From positions 163,125 to 227,124 of the forward strand of contig CAMCUD010000004.1 in assembly GCA_945878865.1 (NCBI GenBank): 64,000 bases of DNA, written 5' to 3'. The stretch's first letter is position 1. Every line of letters begins with the position of its first letter. Source of the stretch: Bifidobacterium breve (GTDB lineage: Bacteria; Actinomycetota; Thermoleophilia; Solirubrobacterales; Solirubrobacteraceae). The notes beneath the pieces were generated by a model, which did no database searches, was not told where the DNA came from, and saw only the letters and a list, made by a program, of their open reading frames with translations. Positions 47,501 to 57,799 of the stretch are shown here, piece by piece. The translations under genes were made by a program, and so were the position numbers.

Positions 47501-48219
47501 TTGCGGACCTGCAGCAGCGTGAGGTCATCGGCGCCGGTGAGCGTGCCGGTGCCGTTGATGTCGAGGACCTGGCGCGACGGCTTGCTGCTCGTGCGCAGGT
47601 CGGTGACGTTCTCGATGGTGAACCGGCCGTCGGGCATCCGCAGCGCGAGCGGGTACCAGTCGCCGCCGAAGTCGACGTTCAGCCGGCGGTTCTTGCCGGT
47701 CGCCGCATCGACGACGTCGGCGCCGGTGCCGCCGCGGCCTCCGAGCGCGAGGATGTCGCCGTTCTTCGTGATGCTGCCGCCCGGGTACCACCGGCCGTTG
47801 GACATCGTCGACCACGCGCCGAACGTCTTCGAATCAGGGTCGTAGATCTGCACGAGGTCGCTGTTCGTGCTGTCGTTGCCGCCGCCGGCGATGACGACCT
47901 TGCCGTCGGGCAGCGTCGTGATGAGCGGGCAGAACACGGACGCCGGCGCGAGGTTGGCGCTGCGCGCGACGACCCCCGTCTCCGGGTCGATGATGATCGC
48001 CTTGCCGTTCTTCGCGGCGATCGAGTGCGGCGTGCCCGGGTCGGCCTGGTCCCAGGCGACGATCTTGCCGTCCGGGGTGACCGCGGCCGAGATCGGGACG
48101 ACGGGGTAGTTCTGCAGCAGGCTCCACCGCCCGGTCTGGCCCGGATCGGCGGCGAGCGCCGGCGAGGCGCCGGTGATCGAGGCAGCCGCAAGGGCCGCCA
48201 GAAGCAGGCGAGTGAGCAC
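44539..48219 (-). CDS. Secreted galactose/glyoxal oxidase-like protein 1 with discoidin and two lectin domains
   Basis: A 1226-residue exported copper-radical oxidase candidate. Signal peptide (VLTRLLLAALAAASITGASPALA), seven-bladed kelch propeller, DUF1929 sandwich, F5/8 discoidin domain (about 498-630, PWWQVDLGRSRALTG), two CARDB-like repeats (633-720, 722-806) and two L-type-lectin repeats (813-1012, 1026-1226). Active-site residues of galactose oxidase are all present: Cys97 (SVFCPLITTLPDG) and Tyr145 (RWYPGGS) for the thioether, Tyr341-His342 (RQYHSVSALLPDGRVW) and His428 (ATTHQYDF). GTG 48219 has GGGGGAA 7 bases upstream. Oxidises an alcohol or aldehyde to give hydrogen peroxide if family chemistry holds; substrate unknown. 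Confidence 0.9.
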   Translation of the reverse strand: MLTRLLLAALAAASITGASPALAADPGQTGRWSLLQNYPVVPISAAVTPDGKIVAWDQADPGTPHSIAAKNGKAIIIDPETGVVARSANLAPASVFCPLITTLPDGKVVIAGGGNDSTNSDLVQIYDPDSKTFGAWSTMSNGRWYPGGSITKNGDILALGGRGGTGADVVDAATGKNRRLNVDFGGDWYPLALRMPDGRFTIENVTDLRTSSKPSRQVLDINGTGTLTGADDLTLLQVRKRMTATMVGPYTMLGVTGGTSKETYLLDVGTGGRPVPKATGSTKDPHITGTAVTLPDGSAMVVGGNSSGSETYGTPVLGTELWSPATGQWSSMENTPRQRQYHSVSALLPDGRVWSAGTSINGSAQEYNGAYFSPPYLFKKDGSGELAARPQITDAPASASWGERLTVRSPQAASIRRASLVRLSATTHQYDFGGTYVPLDVSVDGDRVSVDVPGNGNTVPAGQYMLFLLDSAGVPSKAATLRIDPAADSTPNATTLMSSQYQSQYPSWKGFDGDSSSNAQIVHTKLENEPWWQVDLGRSRALTGLKIFNRTDSYSSRLRSAWIFASDRPFESTTVAGTRAQAGVTAIQLPSSVGATPSVTLNRTARYIRVQLPRNDYLHFRELVPTYGVVAAPKLALTKVTQTDTSVTVKVANTGDASGTIQSVALPGAGWAQTAGPSAPFTVAAGGETTLTLTRGTVDGDLVLTPSSGSALRLALEKAAVANVTLAKVAQTDDQVTVRVANTGTAATTIASVALPGDGWAQLAGPGAPFALPAGTQADLTLTRGTIDGDLVVTPAGGAAIKLALNAKPKPSSVPDPAAGGWKLNGSASVTGGALQLTPATEDQKGSAFWPTALDTSGGLTVEFDASVEGGSGADGLTMTLGDPARGATASSLGGGGGSLGFGGIPGTAVALASFPNGTQTTGNFVGISDGAVSGKWQTLNWLSSAPLGSRLQDTTRHVKVTIAGGTVTAAVDGVTVSHSTTGTDRVLLGFTAATGGLTNRHVIRNLSVVGGVTTPPPTPDPTPSSVPDPAQGGWQLNGSSSITAGKLQLTPPSDEVKGSAFWPTALDVKDGLTVQFDAAISDGTGADGLTFALGDPARGATARSLGGGGGSLGFGGIPGLAVALSSYANGTQTTGNFVGISDGAAAGQWQTLSWLSGTPLLTPLQNTLRSVKVTITPSSITAVVDGGVTVTKAVAVPSKVLLGFTAATGGLTNRHVISNVRVSAT
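44542..45783 (-). repeat. Tandem lectin-module duplication inside oxidase 1
   Basis: Two copies of a roughly 200-residue lectin module (codons 813-1012 and 1026-1226 of the oxidase) share long near-identical runs such as GSAFWPTALD, SLGGGGGSLGFGGIPG and RVLLGFTAATGGLTNRHVI. Recent duplication or homogenisation is likely. A third, more diverged copy is in the oxidase at 51207. Confidence 0.8.
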
Positions 48220-48300
48220 GCTGAAATTCCCCCGTGGTGGTCGGTCTCGTGGGCGGCGCGCGATGCTGGGACAGGGCGCGCGGCACCAGCGAGGCGGCGG

Positions 48301-48330
48301 ACCATAGCGCCCATTGCACCGAAATACCAA
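48301..48330 (-). promoter_or_regulatory. Promoter TTGGTA-N18-TATGGT of oxidase 1
   Basis: -35 TTGGTA (48330-48325), 18-base spacer, -10 TATGGT (48306-48301), about 80 bases before the GTG. The -35 contains a TTG that heads an in-frame extension and is not the true start. Confidence 0.5.
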
Positions 48331-48361
48331 GGACGCCCGCGGCGTTGCGGGCGCGGTGTCC
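48331..48361 (-). terminator. Hairpin after oxidase 2 gene
   Basis: Stem GCCCGC/GCGGGC extended by GGAC/GTCC beyond a bulge, 9 bases past the oxidase 2 stop. Likely separates oxidase 2 from the promoter of oxidase 1. Confidence 0.55.
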
Positions 48362-48369
48362 AGATCGCG

Positions 48370-51177
48370 CTAGAAGAGGCGCGTGCGACCGGACAGCGTG
48401 ACCGTCGCGCCCGCGGCGGCCAGGGTTCCGTACGACGGCAGCAGCGAGGAGGAGAGGAACCCGATCCCCACCGTGCACGACCCGCCGGGGCCGAGCGTCA
48501 CGAGGTTCGTCACGGACCGGTTGCCGACGACCGTGCCGCACGTCGACGAGGTGATCCCGAACGCCGAGGTGTTGGCGCTCAGCGCGATCGCCGCGGGTGC
48601 GCCGGGCGCGGTGCCGGTATTGGTCACCGTCACGAACGACACGGCGCTCGACCGCCCGATCCGCGCGGAGAACGCGAGGCTGCCAGGTGAGACGGTAAAC
48701 GCCGGCGCGCCCGCCGGCACGACCGGATCCAGCGCGAGGCGGAGCGGATCGCCCGCGGACGGTGTGAGCACGAGATCGCCGCCGGCGACGCCGCGCGCGA
48801 GCGTCAGCACCGCCGCGCCGCCGGCGGGGACGGAGAACGGCGCGCCCGGGCCGCTGACCTGCGACCACCCCGCGCCCGGCAGCGCGACGCGCTCGATCGC
48901 ACCCGCCGCGGTGCCCGAGTTCGTGACCCGCACGGTGACCTCGGTGTCCGTCTGCCCCGTCTTCTGCACCGAGAACGACGGCACCGGCGCAGGCGGGGCC
49001 GGCGGCGCGGTGAGCGCGAGCTTCAGCGTCCCGCCGCCCGCGGTCCCGAGGACGAGGTCGCCGTCGACGGCGCCGCGCGCGAGCGTCAGCGTCGTCTGCC
49101 CGCCCGCGGCGATCGTGAAGGGGGCACCCGGCCCGGCGGTCTGCCGCCACCCGGCGCCCGGCAGGGTCACCGAGGTGACCGCCCCTTCGGCGTTCCCGCC
49201 GTTGGTGACCTGGACGACGGTCTCGCCGTCCGTCTCGCTGAGCTTGGTCACGGCGAGCTTCGCGCTCGGCGCTTCGGCGTAGCGCGGGACGACCTCCCGC
49301 AGGTGCAGGTAATCGGTGCGCGGCAGCTGCACGCGCAGGTACCGCGCGCTGCGGCTGATCGGCACCTCCACCGTCGCACCCGGGGAGTTCGTGATCTGCA
49401 CGGCGGTGACACCGGGCTGCGCGCGGGTGGCGGCAAGGCCCGTTGAGGTGAACGGCTCGTCGGAGGCGAACACCCAGGCGCCGCGCAGGCGGGTGCCGTA
49501 GCGGTCGGTGCGGTTGTAGAGCGTGATGCGCTCGAGGTCGCGCGAGCGGCCGAGGTCGACCTGCCACCACGGCTCGGTCTGCAGGTCGGTGTGGCTGCCG
49601 TTCCACAGGCCGCCGATGTCGTTGCGGGTGTCGCCGTCGAACGCCTTCCACGGCTGGCCCCATGCGGAGACGTACATCGTGCTCTGCGTGGTGATCGGCG
49701 CGGGCGGCGTGTCGGCGGTGGGCGTCACCTCGATGGTCGGCGCCTTGGACGGGACGCCGTCCTGGTCGGTGAGGAAGAGCATGTACTGGCCGGCCGGGAT
49801 CGCGTTGCCGTTCTCCGGGACGCGCAGCGCGAGCCGGTCGCCGTCGCGGCTGAACTCCAGCGGCACGTAGACCTGGTCGAACGCGTACTGGTGCGTCGTG
49901 GCGGCCAGCCGGATCAGAGCGACGCTGCGGATGCGCGCAGCGTCCGGCGACGTCACGCTGAAGCGCTCGCCCCAGGCGACCCGGGAGGGCGCGCCGGAGA
50001 GCGTCGGGCGCGCCGCCAGCGCACCGGAGCCGTCCTTCTTGAAGAGGTAGGGCGGCGAGAAGTACGCGCCGTTGTACTCGTTCTGCCCGCTGGCCGAGCT
50101 GCCCGCCGACCACACGCGCCCGTCGGGCAGCAGCGCCGCGACGGAGTGATAGAGGCGCCGCTTGGGCGAGTCCTCCAGCGGCGTCCATCGGCCGGTCGCC
50201 GGGGACCACAGCTCCGGCGTCATCACCGGGGTGCCGAGCGTCTCGCTGTCGCCGATGTTGCCGCCGATGACCATCGCGCTGCCGTCGGGCAGCGTCACCG
50301 AGGTGCCGGTCATGTGCGGGGAGCGCGTGGAGCCGGTCGGCCGGAACACCGGGGCGCCACTGGAGAGGTCGACGATGTATGCCGCCGTGGAGCTGCCGCC
50401 GGCGATCATGAGCGTCTGGAACGGCCCGATCGACGTGCTCGTCAGGCGGCGGCGGTTCTGCAGCAGCGTCGTGTCGCCGATCGACGAGAGCGTGCCCGCG
50501 CCGTTGATGTCGAGCCACCCACGGGTGGGCGTGTTGACCTGCGAGATGTTCTCCACGAGGAACCGGCCGTCGGGCGCGCGCAGCAGGTGCGGGTACCAGT
50601 CGGCGCCGAACTTCACGTTCAGCCGGCGCGAGAGACCCGTCGTCGCATCCACGACGTCAGCGCCGTCGCCCCCGCGGCCGCCGAGGGTGACGATGTTCGA
50701 GCGCGCGTCGATGTTCCCACCGCCGTACCAGCGACCGCGGGAGATCGAGCCCCACGCGCCGAAGGTCTTGGAGACGGGGTCGAACAGGACGCTCTTGTCG
50801 CTGTTGTACGTGTTGTTGCCGCCGCCCACGATCGCGACCTTCCCGTCGGGCAGCGTCGTGATGAGCGGGCAGAAGACGGAGGTCGGCGCGAGGTTCACGC
50901 TCCGCGCGATGACCCCGACGTTCGGATCGATGATCACGGCCTTGCCGTTGTTCGGAGAGATGCCGTGGGGCGGGTTCGGGTCGGCCTGATCCCAGGCGAC
51001 GATCTTGCCGTCTGCGGTGACGGCCGCGGAGATCGGCGTGACCGGATAGGTCTGCAGGGGGCTCCAGCGGCCGGTGGAGGCCGGGTCGGCAGCCTGGGCA
51101 GGGGCAGCGAGGACGAACGCCGCCGCCAGGATGGACAGGATCATTCGAGCGGCCACGGGCGCCCGTGACCGTATCAC
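48370..51177 (-). CDS. Secreted galactose/glyoxal oxidase-like protein 2
   Basis: A 935-residue paralogue of oxidase 1. Signal peptide around residues 8-29 (ILSILAAAFVLAAPAQA), kelch propeller and DUF1929 domain with Cys103 (SVFCPLITTLPDG), Tyr151 (RWYGGGN), Tyr343-His344 (RLYHSVAALLPDGRVW) and His429 (ATTHQYAF), all copper-radical residues kept. Then a discoidin domain (WNGSHTDLQTEPWWQVDLG), two CARDB-like repeats, and, instead of lectins, an ASH/DUF1573-like Ig domain (FTVSPGSLAFSARIGRSS...SSTCGTVV). The start is uncertain: 51177, 51156 or 51144 all keep the signal peptide. It begins 29 bases after oxidase 3 ends, so those two probably share a transcript. Confidence 0.88.
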   Translation of the reverse strand: MIRSRAPVAARMILSILAAAFVLAAPAQAADPASTGRWSPLQTYPVTPISAAVTADGKIVAWDQADPNPPHGISPNNGKAVIIDPNVGVIARSVNLAPTSVFCPLITTLPDGKVAIVGGGNNTYNSDKSVLFDPVSKTFGAWGSISRGRWYGGGNIDARSNIVTLGGRGGDGADVVDATTGLSRRLNVKFGADWYPHLLRAPDGRFLVENISQVNTPTRGWLDINGAGTLSSIGDTTLLQNRRRLTSTSIGPFQTLMIAGGSSTAAYIVDLSSGAPVFRPTGSTRSPHMTGTSVTLPDGSAMVIGGNIGDSETLGTPVMTPELWSPATGRWTPLEDSPKRRLYHSVAALLPDGRVWSAGSSASGQNEYNGAYFSPPYLFKKDGSGALAARPTLSGAPSRVAWGERFSVTSPDAARIRSVALIRLAATTHQYAFDQVYVPLEFSRDGDRLALRVPENGNAIPAGQYMLFLTDQDGVPSKAPTIEVTPTADTPPAPITTQSTMYVSAWGQPWKAFDGDTRNDIGGLWNGSHTDLQTEPWWQVDLGRSRDLERITLYNRTDRYGTRLRGAWVFASDEPFTSTGLAATRAQPGVTAVQITNSPGATVEVPISRSARYLRVQLPRTDYLHLREVVPRYAEAPSAKLAVTKLSETDGETVVQVTNGGNAEGAVTSVTLPGAGWRQTAGPGAPFTIAAGGQTTLTLARGAVDGDLVLGTAGGGTLKLALTAPPAPPAPVPSFSVQKTGQTDTEVTVRVTNSGTAAGAIERVALPGAGWSQVSGPGAPFSVPAGGAAVLTLARGVAGGDLVLTPSAGDPLRLALDPVVPAGAPAFTVSPGSLAFSARIGRSSAVSFVTVTNTGTAPGAPAAIALSANTSAFGITSSTCGTVVGNRSVTNLVTLGPGGSCTVGIGFLSSSLLPSYGTLAAAGATVTLSGRTRLF

Positions 51178-51206
51178 CGGATCTCTGTCCGGCGAAGGAA
51201 TCTCGT

Positions 51207-54200
51207 TCAGTTCCGGGGCGTGACCACGGCGAGCGTCCGTGTTCGTGTCAGCGACGCGGGTTTCCCGTCCGGCCCGACGACACGGAGCGTCATGGTGACC
51301 TTCACCCGCCGGGCGTCGCCCAGGCGGCCGCGCAGCGCGGCGCCGAGTGCGCCGGTTTGGCCCGGGCGAAGGACCAGCGAGCGGCGACCGAGCTCGATGG
51401 CGCGGGCGTTCGCCAGCCGCGCGCGGTACGACACGGAGACGCGGATGCGCGCGGTCGCCGTCAGCTGGCCCATCGACACGCGCTTCGTGCGCAGGTTGAT
51501 GCCGGGCGCCTTCATGCCCACGTCGGCCGTGGTGGTCGTGCCGCTCGCCGGCGCGATGAGGGTGGCGCCGCGCAGGCGGGCGAGGGTCCTTGCCGGATCG
51601 GGCTTCGGCCTCGGGGTCGCCAGCGGCTGCGGCGTCGCGCGCTCGTCGGGCGCCGGCGGTGGTGGCGCCGGCGTGGTGGTCGTGGCGGGCGGCGGGACAG
51701 GCTGGCGCTCGGGCTCAGGTGTCGGGGCGGGGTCGGCCGGAGGCGGGGCGGTGTGCACCGTCCACGTCCGCGTGGCGGAGAGGCCGGTGTTCCCCGCGGC
51801 GTCATGGGCGCGCACCTCGAACGCGTGCGCGCCGTCGGCGAGCCCGGTCAGCGCGCGCGGGCTCGTGCACGACTCCCATGTCCCGCCGTCGAGCCGGCAG
51901 GTGAACGTGGCGTCCGGCTCGCTTGTGAACGACACCGAGCCGGACGCGGACGCCGTCGTGCCCGTCGGTCCGGCGTCGATCGTCGTCTCCGGCGCGGAGA
52001 GGTCGACGGTCCACGCGTGCGTCCCCGCGACGCTCTCGTTGCCGGCGTCGTCGGTGTGGCGAACGGCGAACGTGTGGGCGCCCTCGGCGAGCCCCGTGAT
52101 GGCGAACGGGCTCGTGCACGCACCCCACGCTCCTGTGTCGACGCGGCAGCGGAAGGTGCCACCGGCCTCCGCGCCGGTGAACGCGATGCTCGCGCTCGTG
52201 GCGTTCGTCGGCGAGGACGGGCCGGACGCGACCGTCGGCGCATCGGGCGGCGTCGTGTCGACGAGGCCGCCGGTGACCATGAGGTCGCTGACCTCGTGCC
52301 GGTTCGTCATCGTGCCGGTCGCGGCGCTGAAGCCGAGCAGGACCCGGTCGGGAACGGAGACCGCGCGGGTGACGGTCCGCCCGTCGATCGTGGCGGTCAG
52401 CGTGCCGCCGGAGAGGACGACGCGGACACGGTGCGTCGTGTCCTGCAGCGGCGCGATCAGCGTGCTCGTCCCGAGCCAGTTCAGCGTCTGCCACGCCCCG
52501 GACTTCGGGCCGTCGGAGATGCCGACCGTGCTCTCGGGGTACGTCGAGAGGGTCACCGCGACTCCGGGGATCCCCCCGAAGCCGAGGGCGCCGCCGCCGG
52601 TGCCGATCGAGGACGGTGTCGCGCCATGCGACGGGTCGGCCAGGATCATCGCCATGCCGTCGGCGCCCGTGCCGCCTTCGACCGTGGCGTCGAACGCGAT
52701 GGTCAGCTCGCGCGTGGTGTCGAGTGCCGTGGGCCAGAACGCGGTCCCCGTCTGCTCGGTGGCGTTCGGCGTGAGCCGCAGCGCGCGGCCGGCCACGGCG
52801 GCCGACCCGTTGAGCTGCCAGCCGCCCGCCGCCGCGTCGGGCACCGTGCTCGCCGCGCCGGCGGCCGGCGGGGTCCCGTCGAGGGAGAGCCGCAGCGCGG
52901 CGCTGCCGGCGGGGCGGACGACGAGGTCGCCGTCCGCAGTCCCGCGCGCGAGCGTGATCGTCGTCTCGGCGCCAGCCGCGACGGTGAACCCGGCGGTCGG
53001 GCCGGACCACCCCGCGCCGGGAAGGCTCACCGACGTCACGGCGCCATCGCCGGATCCCGCGTTGCGCACCTTCGCCACGACCGTCGTGTCGGTCTCCGAG
53101 ACCCTCGTGAGGACGAGCTTCGGCGCGGGCGCGGCGCCGAACGACGGCGTGATCTCGTTGAACGTCAGGGCGCCGTGCCCGGGGCGCTGCACTCGCAGGT
53201 ACCGCGCGGTGCGATGGAGGCCCACGGTCGCCGTGGCGCCGGGCGCGGCGCCGAGCTGGACGGCGGTGACGCCCTCCTGCGCGCGGGTGTCACTGACCGA
53301 CGTCGAGGTGAACGGCTCGTCGGAGGCGAACACCCACGCCGATCCGAGCGCGCCCGCGCCGGCGATCGCCACGTCGGTGATCGCGCGGGACCGGCCCAGA
53401 TCAAGCTGCCACCACGGATCGTCCTCGACCTCGGTCTTCGGGCCGGCCGACGCGCCGTCGCCGTCGTTGCCCTTCCAGGCCGCGGCGCCACCGTCCTGCG
53501 TGGACTGCATCGCGTTCGCGTACGGCGTGGCGTCGGCCGCCGGGTCGATGCGGACGATCGCGGCCTTCGACGGGACCCCGGCGCTGTCCAGCAGGAAGAC
53601 CATGTAGGGCCCCGCCGGCACGGTGTTGCCGTTGTCGGGCACGGTGACCGACACCTCGTCGCCGGAGACGCTGACGTCCAGCGGGACGTACGTGCCGGCG
53701 AAGTCGTACTGATGCGTCGTGGCGGAGAGGCGCACGAGCGAGGCCTTGCGGATCGAGGCGGCCTGCGGCGAGCGGAACGTCATCGTCTCGCCCCACGCCG
53801 CGGCGTCGGGCGCGCCGGTGATCTGCGGTCGCGCGGCCAGCTCGCCCGAGCCGTCCTGCTTGTAGAGGTACGGCGGCGTGAAGTACGCGCCGTTGTACTC
53901 GTTGACGCCCGACCCGTTGATCGACGTACCCGCCGACCACACCCGGCCGTCGGGCAGCAGCGCGCTGACGGAGTGGTACTGGCGCTGGCGCGGCGAACTG
54001 GCCATCGACGACCACTGTCCCGTCGCCGGGGACCAGCGCTCGGTCGCGTACACGGCGGTCCCGTAGGTCTCGCTCCCGGTCGAGTTGCCGCCGACGACGA
54101 GCGCCGCGCCGTCAGGGAGCGTCACCGCGGTGCCGGTGATGTGCGGCGCCTTCGTCGAGCCCGTGGCGTGCGGCACGGGTCGGCCGTCGGCGCCCACGTC

Positions 54201-55004
54201 GAGCAGGTACGCCGCCTTCGAGGTCCCGCCGGTGATGCCGAGCATCGTGTACGGGCCGACCATCGTGGCCGTCATCCGCTTGCGCTCCTGCAGCAGCGTG
54301 AGATCGTCGGCGCCGGTCAGCGCGCCGGCGCCGGTGACGTCGAGGATCTGGCGCGACGGCGTGCCGCTGGTGCGCAGGTCCGTGACGTTCTCGATGGTGA
54401 AGCGGCCGTCCGGCATGCGGATCGCCATCGGGTACCAGTCGGCGCCGAAGTCCACGTCGAGCCGGCGGGTCTTCCCGGTCTCGGCGTCGACCACGTCTGC
54501 GCCCGAGCCGCCGCGGCCGCCGAGGGTGACGACGTCGCCCGTCTTGGTGATGTTGCCGCCGCCGTACCATCGGCCGACGGACATCCGCGACCAGGCGCCG
54601 AACATCTTCGTCTTCGGGTCGTAGACCTGCACGAGGTCGCTGTCGGTGCTGTCGTTGCCGCCGCCCGCGATGACGACCTTGCCGTCGGGCAGCGTCGTGA
54701 TGAGCGGGCAGAAGACCGAGGCCGGGGCGAGGTTGGCGCTGCGCACGATCGCCCCGGTCTTGGGGTCGAGGATCATCGCCTTGCCGTTGTTCGGCGCCAG
54801 CGAGTGCGGCAGGCCCGGGTCGGCCTGATCCCACGCGACGATCTTCCCGTCTGTCGTCACGGCGGCCGAGATCGGGACGACGGGGTACTCCTGCACGGCG
54901 CTCCAGCGCCCGGTCTGCCCCGGGTCGGCGGCCGCCGGCGCAGCCCACGCCACGACCATCGACATGGTCAGGCCAAGATGCCGTAATGCGCGGGAGGTGA
55001 TCAA
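51207..55004 (-). CDS. Secreted galactose/glyoxal oxidase-like protein 3 with lectin and Ig-like domains
   Basis: About 1265 residues, paralogous to oxidases 1 and 2. Propeller with Cys99 (SVFCPLITTLPDG), Tyr147 (RWYGGGN), the RQYHSVSALLPDGRVW Tyr-His pair and ATTHQYDF His, so the copper-radical site is intact. After DUF1929: a shortened discoidin-like domain (DDPWWQLDLGRSRAITD), one CARDB-like repeat, one lectin module (GTAFWPTALDTTRELTIAFD), two Ig-like repeats each with a Cys pair (TFRCRVDTGAWGACTSPFAI and TFTCRLDGGTWESCTSPRAL), a Pro-rich linker and a C-terminal beta domain. TTG 55004 is chosen since later ATGs (54965) cut the signal peptide. Divergent from clpB. Confidence 0.87.
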   Translation of the reverse strand: MITSRALRHLGLTMSMVVAWAAPAAADPGQTGRWSAVQEYPVVPISAAVTTDGKIVAWDQADPGLPHSLAPNNGKAMILDPKTGAIVRSANLAPASVFCPLITTLPDGKVVIAGGGNDSTDSDLVQVYDPKTKMFGAWSRMSVGRWYGGGNITKTGDVVTLGGRGGSGADVVDAETGKTRRLDVDFGADWYPMAIRMPDGRFTIENVTDLRTSGTPSRQILDVTGAGALTGADDLTLLQERKRMTATMVGPYTMLGITGGTSKAAYLLDVGADGRPVPHATGSTKAPHITGTAVTLPDGAALVVGGNSTGSETYGTAVYATERWSPATGQWSSMASSPRQRQYHSVSALLPDGRVWSAGTSINGSGVNEYNGAYFTPPYLYKQDGSGELAARPQITGAPDAAAWGETMTFRSPQAASIRKASLVRLSATTHQYDFAGTYVPLDVSVSGDEVSVTVPDNGNTVPAGPYMVFLLDSAGVPSKAAIVRIDPAADATPYANAMQSTQDGGAAAWKGNDGDGASAGPKTEVEDDPWWQLDLGRSRAITDVAIAGAGALGSAWVFASDEPFTSTSVSDTRAQEGVTAVQLGAAPGATATVGLHRTARYLRVQRPGHGALTFNEITPSFGAAPAPKLVLTRVSETDTTVVAKVRNAGSGDGAVTSVSLPGAGWSGPTAGFTVAAGAETTITLARGTADGDLVVRPAGSAALRLSLDGTPPAAGAASTVPDAAAGGWQLNGSAAVAGRALRLTPNATEQTGTAFWPTALDTTRELTIAFDATVEGGTGADGMAMILADPSHGATPSSIGTGGGALGFGGIPGVAVTLSTYPESTVGISDGPKSGAWQTLNWLGTSTLIAPLQDTTHRVRVVLSGGTLTATIDGRTVTRAVSVPDRVLLGFSAATGTMTNRHEVSDLMVTGGLVDTTPPDAPTVASGPSSPTNATSASIAFTGAEAGGTFRCRVDTGAWGACTSPFAITGLAEGAHTFAVRHTDDAGNESVAGTHAWTVDLSAPETTIDAGPTGTTASASGSVSFTSEPDATFTCRLDGGTWESCTSPRALTGLADGAHAFEVRAHDAAGNTGLSATRTWTVHTAPPPADPAPTPEPERQPVPPPATTTTPAPPPPAPDERATPQPLATPRPKPDPARTLARLRGATLIAPASGTTTTADVGMKAPGINLRTKRVSMGQLTATARIRVSVSYRARLANARAIELGRRSLVLRPGQTGALGAALRGRLGDARRVKVTMTLRVVGPDGKPASLTRTRTLAVVTPRN

Positions 55005-55104
55005 CGGGAGGGTGGAGTGGAGGCGCCCGGCGGGGTGCCGAGCGGTGCGCCGCGAGCCGTCCGCAGGGGATATGGCGGGCCGGGGCAGAGCACCAACACC
55101 CAGA

Positions 55105-55133
55105 AAGATAGCGGCGCAATGCACTTCTTCCAA
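55105..55133 (-). promoter_or_regulatory. Promoter TTGGAA-N17-TATCTT of oxidase 3
   Basis: -35 TTGGAA (55133-55128), 17-base spacer, -10 TATCTT (55110-55105), about 100 bases before TTG 55004. The TTG at 55133 that opens a longer frame lies in the -35 itself. Confidence 0.55.
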
Positions 55134-55176
55134 CCTGAATGAGGTTCAGTGTCCAAAGCGGCTGGACCGTGAGGGG

Positions 55177-55210
55177 TTGAGAAGAAAATCTCAGTCAGCT
55201 ACACTGAGAT
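55177..55210 (+). promoter_or_regulatory. clpB promoter with HAIR-like inverted repeat over the -10
   Basis: -35 TTGAGA (55177-55182), 17-base spacer, -10 TACACT (55200-55205), and ATG only 9 bases beyond the -10, so the message is leaderless or nearly so. ATCTCAGT (55188-55195) and ACTGAGAT (55203-55210) are a perfect inverted repeat with a 7-base spacer overlapping the -10, the 7-N7-7 geometry of HAIR sites but another sequence. GTTGAGA facing TCTCAGT (55176-55195) forms a second, overlapping, closer match to HAIR. Confidence 0.7.
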
Positions 55211-55214
55211 CCAT

Positions 55215-57755
<2,541 letters not shown>

Positions 57756-57799
57756 CAGGACGGGCTCAAGCACACCGCGGCGCGGGCGACGACTGTGAC

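Noticed and set aside
48325..48330. TTG at 48330 as start of oxidase 1
   Set aside because: It is the -35 hexamer TTGGTA of a good promoter, and the added 37 residues carry no signal peptide; GTG 48219 has a ribosome binding site.
44542..54986. Several plus-strand frames of 500-1270 residues opposite the oxidase genes
   Set aside because: Compositionally unlike proteins and fully antisense to genes with conserved catalytic residues.
55128..55133. TTG at 55133 as start of oxidase 3
   Set aside because: Lies in the -35 TTGGAA of a promoter reading into this gene.
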